From Symbiodinium sp. CCMP2592 (Eukaryota; Sar; Dinophyceae; Suessiales; Symbiodiniaceae), in contig CAJNDT010000146.1 in assembly GCA_905221615.1 (NCBI GenBank), positions 137,001-201,000 on the forward strand: DNA of 64,000 bases, written 5' to 3'. The notes below the pieces were generated by a model that saw only the letters and a list, made by a program, of their open reading frames with translations, searched no databases and was not told the origin of the DNA. Of the stretch, positions 58,440 to 64,000 are shown in pieces; the first letter of the stretch is position 1; every line of letters starts with the position of its first letter. Made by a program: the position numbers and the translations under genes.

Positions 58440-58954
58440 GCCATGTAACCCCAGGGCAGGTTGTGTATGATTATCATAATGTCGCTGTCACCCTATCAAT
58501 ATTGTCAAAGTTGTCCAAATCGGTTGGGGATTTTTAACTTGCCAGTAGAGGATTACACCACGATATTCACGGCTGACCATGCTAGTCGTGCTCGCATTTC
58601 CAAAGCAACAGTGATTATCCATCTGATATGTCAAGCAAGAGCGTGCAGAGTGTTTTGGACAAACATCAGAAAATTGTCAATCTCGTAGCCCTTCGAACTG
58701 TGGTAGCTCCCGGAGCATTATCTCCTTACAAAATGGCCAACAGCAGAAGCTTCGGACATATCTTTCCGTCATGGGTGTGGTTGCCGTGGTTCCGTTAGCG
58801 TGCCGTTAGAGTCAGACCCGAGGTGCAAAGACTGAGTAAGCTTCTGCAAGCCAACCGCTCCCAAGTGGGGAAGGCCACTGGACCCAGAGAATTGACCTCT
58901 GCAGGTCTGAGACTGGACGTCATGGCGATGGGTCCACGAGGAGTGGCTGCCTAA

Positions 58955-59228
58955 GAACTTTCGACTGGCCGAATAAAAGTTTGTGAGATAGTCGTCGGGT
59001 CTGCCTAGCGTACAGAAATACACCTCGGCCCGGGGCCGAGGCGTATTCCTGCACACTTGGCTCGGCGTACATCAGATGGCCTTGTATTGTGTTATTATGA
59101 CCTGGTATAGATGTCATCTTGTCGCGGTGTACAAGAATACACCTCGGCCCCGGGCCGAGGCGTATTCCTGCACACTTGGTTTGGCGTGCAACTATCTCAC
59201 AAACTTTCTTTCAGCCAGTTAAAAGTTG
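58955..59228. mobile_element. 274-bp TIR element enclosing two GC hairpins
   Basis: The ends 58955-58992 and 59191-59228 are 38-bp inverted repeats (32 of 38 matches; the innermost 17 perfect, AAAGTTTGTGAGATAGT). Inside are two direct copies (59008-59070 and 59127-59189) of a unit ending CACACTTGG...GCGT. Each carries the palindrome CCTCGGCCC-N-GGGCCGAGG (59023-59041 and 59142-59160), extendable to AATAC...GTATT with one mismatch. The central base is G in one copy and C in the other. No coding capacity, so probably a non-autonomous transposon. Target duplication not clear. Confidence 0.8.
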
Positions 59229-59387
59229 AACGATTGACCCTCGCCTCAATCGCCCTGCATGCCTGAGGTACGTTCTCTGTTGGCCCTGGATTTCCGAACA
59301 GCCGATCTCTTCAGAAGGCCGGGACTGTCGGCTGAATCGTTTCAGAAGTCGGCTTGGCATGATGGGTTGACCACCTCCTCCCCGCAA

Positions 59388-59500
59388 GATTGCGGCTTTG
59401 AGAAGTCAGAGAAGACCGGGAGCTTGTTGAGGCGGCAGTGTGCCGCTCTGCCCCGGCTCTAGAGATTGCGGCTTTGAGGGCCGCTCTGCCCCGGCTCTAG
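59388..59500 (+). repeat. Short duplication with 38-bp spacing
   Basis: GCCGCTCTGCCCCGGCTCTAG occurs at 59442-59462 and 59480-59500, and GATTGCGGCTTTGAG at 59388 and 59464. The offsets (38 and 76) imply tandem duplication of a 38-bp unit with later loss. Each copy ends in a pyrimidine-rich ...CTCTAG, an acceptor-like signal, just before the ATG at 59509. Confidence 0.8.
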
Positions 59501-59508
59501 CGAAAGCC

Positions 59509-62284
59509 ATGGCTCCCAAAACTGGCCGGACGAGTGGGGCCAAGAAGGCGGCCAAGGCAACTGCCAAAGCTAAGGCTGAGGCCACGGCGGCTGAGGCTGC
59601 CGAGGTGGAGTCTGGGGACTTTGCCATGGAGACCGGGCGTGAAGCCGTGAAAGAGGCCCTGGACTTTTTGAAGAAGAAGAAGCTCTTTCCGGCTAAGGCG
59701 GAGAAGGTCGGCACTCACTCCATTCTTCCAGATGCCTGGCAGGGCTCGAGCCTGAAAGAGGCCGGCTGGCTTTAGATTGTTAAGAAGTAAGACTGACTTG
59801 AGATACCCTTTTGGCGGTTCGGTCTCGTCTGACAGGCCTCCACATTCTCAGCGAGCCTGAAGGACGTTTCTGTGGAGACCCTGGAGGTGCCACCGCCTGA
59901 GGTGCTGTCTGAAGCGGCCGAGTATTGGTTCGAAGGGAGGTCTGATCAGACCTCCCTTTTCGTGTCGGCGACGGTGACGTCTGATGAGACCAAGTCAGGC
60001 GAGATTGTGCTGTCGCCTGAGGACCATACGAAGGTCGCGGCTCTGGTATGGGCCTTCGGCAAGGCGGCGGCTTCGTCTGACAGCGACCTCTGTGAGAAGT
60101 ACCGCCGCCTGAGCAGCCGCATCGTGATCTCCATGGTGCGTGGCAAGGCGTCTGACCAGGCAGGGACCGTGGTCAGTCTGATCCAGGCATCTGAGGACAT
60201 CGGCAAGAAGGCTATGGAGTGTTCCAATGCGATGCCGTTCAACCTCGCCTCGCGTCTGACGAGGACCCCGGCCGGGGTTTAGTAGTGACTGTCCCATTGC
60301 CAGGATCCGTAGTAGTGACTGGCTTCTTGCCAGGATCCGGGCCGCCTTGTCAGCACAACACAAGGCCTCCACTCACGAGGAGGTGTTCTTGTTGTTGAAG
60401 AACATCCGCTGGAACGGCGAAGCCTACAAGGCCCGGGATTCCTGGCCTGAAACTCTTAAAACCGAAGCCCTGAACCCGACAGGTGAAGACATCTGACCAG
60501 GTGCAAAAGCTCACCACTATGCTTGACAAGACGAAGGCGGCCGGCATGACTGAGTCGATGAAGGCGTGCCAGTATGTGAATAATTCGACCACGTGGTTCG
60601 GCAAGTGGAGCATCGTCACTCGCGTGCACCTCGTCCTATGAGACAAGAATCTCAGCACACACACACACACACTGCATGCCGTCAGATACCAAGGGTCAAC
60701 AGCTTGAAGTCCAAAGAGGAGCAGCGTTTCGTCATGTCGCTCATCTGTCAGGTCCTTGCCTCAGCAGCCACTGTCGAACCTCAGATCTTCTTGGAAGTTC
60801 TGCCCAGGAGATGCGGGAGGACAGCAGCCTGAAGGACCATTTGGGTGTGTCCCTGTCGACCAACACCCACATGCGTGACTTGAACAGGGACCAGGCGATG
60901 CAAGCGACAGGGATGCTGCATCTTCGCTTCGTCGTGCTGGAGCGGCTGAGCCATCTGCCCATCCCGGACGATGCGGATGACAAGAAGACGGCCATGGATT
61001 TTCAGAAGTCTCTGCAGAGGTGTCTGAATCCGAAGGAGTGGGCTCAGCAAGGCGGCTTGGTATCCGTCGCGGCCTTCAGCGAGCCGCCGTACTGCAGTCT
61101 GAGTAAAAGGATTGCAGGAATGCTCCGTGGTGATGACGATGAGCTCTTCAGCACTGCTGTCACTTCCGGGCAGAAGGCGGGTCCGTGGTTGTGACAGTGA
61201 CATGGCTTTTGCAAGCCAGAAATGATCAGCTGCCAGGAGGAGTTTGGACCCATCCTGGAGCTGCTGACCAGGTACAGCGACGAGTGGAAGATGAAATTGG
61301 GCCGTGTGAAGCCTGAGCCGCCGCTTGAGACCAAGCCTTCGCGTGAGCTGCTGCCCGAGACGGATCCGACGACTGATACGTCTGGGACTGGGACGACTCG
61401 CACGGCTGAACAACTCCGCGAAGTGCAGCTCAAGCGGGCGGTGGAGGCTGGAGTCTGTGTACAGTGTTTGCAGCGAAGCTCGTGTCCTCCGTTTGCACGA
61501 CAGGAGGAAATGGCCTTCTACATTCACTTCTACCAAAGCGACATCAGGAATCCTTCCGCTGCCTGGGCTGATGCTCTGAAGCAACATCAGCTCCTTCAGA
61601 AGGACCGTGTCCGATGCATAGACCAGGCTCTTGTCAGATCTTCTTTGGTTGCTTGACAGGCTGAGCCGGTGTTATTCATCTTCGACTCCTCGCTGGTCGC
61701 TGAAAACGGAGGCTACAGCCGCGTGCACAACGTGTACCAGCGACCGGCCGTCTTCGAGCGTGGCCTGTACGACAACTGCTTCCGAGTGTTCGAGGCGGCT
61801 TCCAAGGACGAGGACAGAGACAGAAGCTTGGTGCTTGGATTCAATTGTTTTCCGTGCATGACAGGACCGCTGGCTGACCTTTGATAGCGGCGTGCAGAAG
61901 GCCTCGAACACCATCCTCAAGTCTTTCAGGAATCATGGCTCGACGCCCCAGAGCATTATTCTGATCGGAAGCGAAGAAAGTGTTCAAGGGCGGAAAGACT
62001 ACTTGCGGTCTGCGTGGCTTGGCCGCATGTTCTTGTGTTTGACTGCAGTTTCCTTTTTTGGCTTGGCCGCCTGTTCTTGTGTTGACTGCAGTTCATGCTT
62101 CCAGCCAAGGGAGGAGAGGAACTGCAAACGGCGGAAGACGGGAACCGCTGGAAGTCTCATCAGCATCGCCGGGGCCAGGGAGACAATGTACTTCGGGTGC
62201 AAGTCTGACCCCCTGCCTGCCAAAGAGCACAAATGGCTGGCGACTGATGGCGTGGTGAGCACCGCCTGTCCTGTCTCGGACTGA
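59509..62284 (+). CDS. Large hypothetical protein with many ultrashort introns
   Basis: ATG 59509 (AAAGCCATGG) opens MAPKTGRTSGAKKAAKATAK, an H1-like Ala/Lys stretch. Frame-keeping introns: 59761-59835 (75, GC donor) or 59707-59835 (129); 60277-60303 (27) plus 60309-60333 (25), or one of 82 nt from 60252 (GC); 60431-60482 (52, GC); one ending 60685 (53, 62 or 71); 60752-60807 (56); 61159-61215 (57); 61633-61659 (27) or 61609-61659 (51); 61831-61864 (34). Retaining them leads to stops. Exons read EEVFLLLKNIRWNGEAYK, EEFGPILELLTRYSDEWKMK and ENGGYSRVHNVYQRPAVFER, convincing protein without a recognised domain. A further 84-nt intron (62008-62091) is possible. The 3' end is uncertain: a GTGAGC donor at 62255 could continue to 62340. 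Confidence 0.6.
60280..60340 (+). repeat. 30-bp tandem duplication carrying intron ends
   Basis: TAGTAGTGACTG....TTGCCAGGATCCG occurs twice head to tail (from 60280 and 60310). Each copy ends in a pyrimidine-rich TTGCCAG|GATCC acceptor, and with an upstream GT each can be read as an intron of 27 or 25 nt. Confidence 0.85.
62017..62093 (+). repeat. 43-bp tandem duplication of an acceptor-like segment
   Basis: GGCTTGGCCGC.TGTTCTTGTG followed by TTGACTGCAGTT occurs at 62017-62050 and 62060-62093, the second copy one T shorter. Each ends in TTGACTGCAG, a typical branch/acceptor arrangement for this gene cluster. Confidence 0.85.
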
Positions 62285-62307
62285 GACACGTCTGGGAGCA
62301 AAGTTTA

Positions 62308-62451
62308 ATGACGGAGCTGGGGATAGGGAATCGTTGCTCTGAGGTGCTGCCGAACGTGCCCTTGCCTTCGCCTGAGAGCCTCATCCGGGTGACGGTGAGC
62401 CAGAAGAAGGAGGCCAGGAAGTCGGATATGTGCGAATTCATCCTGCTGTAA
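62308..62451 (+). CDS. Small open frame or terminal exon
   Basis: From ATG 62308 the frame reads MTELGIGNRCSEVLPNVPLP then SPESLIRVTVSQKKEARKSD MCEFILL and TAA. Protein-like, but a different frame (FNDGAGDRESLL, stop 62338) would follow from the GTGAGC donor at 62255. Whether this is a separate gene or a last exon is unresolved. Confidence 0.35.
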   Translation: MTELGIGNRCSEVLPNVPLPSPESLIRVTVSQKKEARKSDMCEFILL

Positions 62452-62557
62452 TAATCGGTCAGGTCATCCCTTTGGTGTGTGGAAAGGGTGTGACCGACAA
62501 CGGCGGCCAGGTGCAGGGCTGAGCATGTTGGGACGGCTCAGGCAGCACTAGTTATAG

Positions 62558-63119
62558 TTTCGGCCCCGGGAGGTGGCACCGGCTGAGCACGTGGAGGACA
62601 CCGACACAGTCCCTCTGGTGCACTTCGAGAGGAGCTGCTGGCTGTGTCGCAAGTTTGAGTCCATTGTCTGGGCCGGTGAATTGAATTGGCAGGAGCCCAC
62701 AGGTGTACCGGATGCTGCTGCACACGGTCTCGCCCATTGCCTGTGTCGTGAACTTTTCTCCGGGGTCGGGGTGCCTGAGCGTCGTCGCCGCAGAACAGCG
62801 GGTGCCCTGCATCAACGTGGTGAGGACGCCTGAACAACGGATGATGCTCCAGAGCATCATCCGGCAGGAGCTGGCTGGTCGCGTCAAGAATGCCAACGAC
62901 CAGCGATTCTACCGCGTGCCTGAGCCGCAGAGGGCTGAGCCTGAGATGCCGCCTGTCTCGACAGCGGTTGCCTCGCCCGCGGTTCCGGTTCCCCCGCCTG
63001 CGACAACGACGGTGCCACCGCCTCAGACAACGACGGTGCCACCGCCTGAGAAAACCACGGATGTCTCGTCACCGTCTGGTGAGTCTGACAGCAGCTCAGG
63101 CGAGGACGTAGAAAAGTAG
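62558..63119 (+). CDS. Hypothetical protein with Pro/Thr-rich tail, 37-nt intron
   Basis: Exon 62558-62665 (after TTATAG) reads EVAPAEHVEDTDTVPLVHFE RSCWLCRKFESI. A 37-nt GT-AG intron (62666-62702) joins in frame to VYRMLLHTVSPIACVVNFSP ... INVVRTPEQRMMLQSIIRQE LAGRVKNANDQRFYRVPEPQ. A low-complexity tail with PPPATTTVPPPQTTTVPPP follows, ending SSGEDVEK and TAG 63117. A possible first exon (MLGRLRQ at 62524) is not connected. Acidic Ser tail; family unknown. Confidence 0.55.
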
Positions 63120-63365
63120 AAGGCCATTTGGGTCCAGTCTGATGGAGCATTGCACTTTTAACCATGCAGCTGAAGCCTGAAGCACGTCCAGTTTGAGACG
63201 TGGACCCAGCAGATTGCACTTTTCGCCCTCAAGGATGGCAGACGAGGTAAAACACCCGAGGATTGCAGAAGTTAGTACGTGATCTGTCAAACAACATGGT
63301 GAAGGTGCGACTTGGTCAAATCTCTCAATATCCGCAATTTTTGTGCTCGGAGTCTGAGTGCCGCC

Positions 63366-64000
63366 ATGAAGCGGCCTGCCAAGAGGCAGGCGACCCAGCT
63401 GCAGAGAGCAGTCGCAGCTGGCGTCGTCAAGAAAGCCGTGAAGCCGTTCGCTTTATTTTGCCAGCAGCGTCGCCTGAGTCCACGAAAGGCGGCTAGTGCC
63501 TGGCGTGACTTGGGGGACAACGAACGAAAAGAATTCCTGGCGGCGTCCAGGCTTGGCTTCTCGAACCAACGGCAGGCAGCAGAGAAGGCAGGCGTTCGTC
63601 TGAGAAACTCTCAGCGAACCGACCCGCCTGTGGCACCTGAGCCTCTGTTGTCTGACCGTGCTCCGGACGACATCACCTTCGGCGACTACATCGTCTGTGG
63701 CTCTCAGGCCGGGGTTGGACAGGGCGGCTACGGCGGCATCATGAAAGTAAGGCACCGGGTTTCGCATCGCATCTATGCGGCCAAGGTCAGCAACACGAAT
63801 TTCCACCTGTCTGAGGAAGTCGCCTTGCTGAAGCAGCTGGCTCACGAGACCTTTCTGCCGTTGCTCGCAGAGTCGGTGGTGACTGAGGATGAGTTCGTTC
63901 CCGGCCAGATCTCCTTCATGATCATGCCTTACGTGGCCGCGGGCTCCGTCCTGCATTACTTGCACAACGTTGGAGCTTTTGATGCTGAGAAGCAGTTGGC
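63366..64000 (+). CDS. HMG-box-like/protein kinase fusion (3' truncated by window)
   Basis: ATG 63366 lies in GCCGCCATGA; 211 codons run to the window end without a stop or needed intron. Residues about 24-62 (AVKPFALFCQQRRLSPRKAA SAWRDLGDNERKEFLAAS) have the KPxxxF...W..L...E+..F pattern of an HMG box. From about 101 a protein kinase domain begins: glycine loop GVGQGGYGGIMKV (116-128), the ATP-binding Lys in YAAK (140), the alpha-C Glu in LSEEVALLKQL (150 or 151) and hinge-like IMPYVAAGSVLHYLH (186-200). The catalytic loop lies beyond the window, so activity cannot be judged. The kinase N-lobe is a clear match; the HMG assignment is from pattern only. Confidence 0.75.
   Translation, partial: MKRPAKRQATQLQRAVAAGVVKKAVKPFALFCQQRRLSPRKAASAWRDLGDNERKEFLAASRLGFSNQRQAAEKAGVRLRNSQRTDPPVAPEPLLSDRAPDDITFGDYIVCGSQAGVGQGGYGGIMKVRHRVSHRIYAAKVSNTNFHLSEEVALLKQLAHETFLPLLAESVVTEDEFVPGQISFMIMPYVAAGSVLHYLHNVGAFDAEKQL

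Overview
The window looks like nuclear DNA of a dinoflagellate-type alveolate (Suessiales/Symbiodiniaceae is my best guess; the order is inference). The reasons are: every convincing gene lies on the + strand; some introns appear to start with GC; short TTTAGGG-type telomere-like arrays recur; the left three quarters is long non-coding sequence; and the few recognisable products (tandem AP2-like domains, a macrocin-type O-methyltransferase module, an HMG-box-like/kinase protein) fit. I see no bacterial operon, rRNA, tRNA or CRISPR array.

Left part, about 1-47,000: gene-poor. It opens with an 8-bp tandem repeat running into a long open frame with two AP2-like domains (to 1831). An apparently intronless locus lies at 19643-21455: a secreted or anchored coiled-coil protein, then, one frame over, a SAM-dependent O-methyltransferase. 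The rest is non-coding: degenerate relatives of TTTAGGG/CCCTAAA, long (CT)n, (GA)n, (CA)n and (CAC)n tracts, small inverted-repeat elements (one at 39756-39863 with 20-bp terminal inverted repeats and a 6-bp target duplication), and isolated 50-90 bp exon-like segments bounded by AG and GT/GC. These segments suggest genes with tiny exons in very long introns.

Right part, about 47,000-64,000: a different texture. Two old repeat fields (47153-47520 and 47921-48620) lead into co-oriented genes whose introns, worked out by hand from reading frames, are only about 25-80 nt. The clearest, 49107-50777, joins six exons across introns of 46, 38, 33, 29 and 37 nt into one 495-residue frame, and each intron would cause a premature stop if retained. 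Similar models hold at 57367-58097, 59509-62284 and 62558-63119. The window ends inside a gene (63366 onward) for an HMG-box-like segment joined to a protein kinase domain.

Between these genes lie a satellite of about 15 units of 120 bp, most carrying a 12-bp-arm hairpin (54328-56090), and a 274-bp element with 38-bp terminal inverted repeats enclosing two copies of a GC-rich hairpin (58955-59228). The strongest candidates for something undescribed are the ultrashort-intron gene cluster and the hairpin satellite. Most products here are not recognisable, so no pathway can be assigned.
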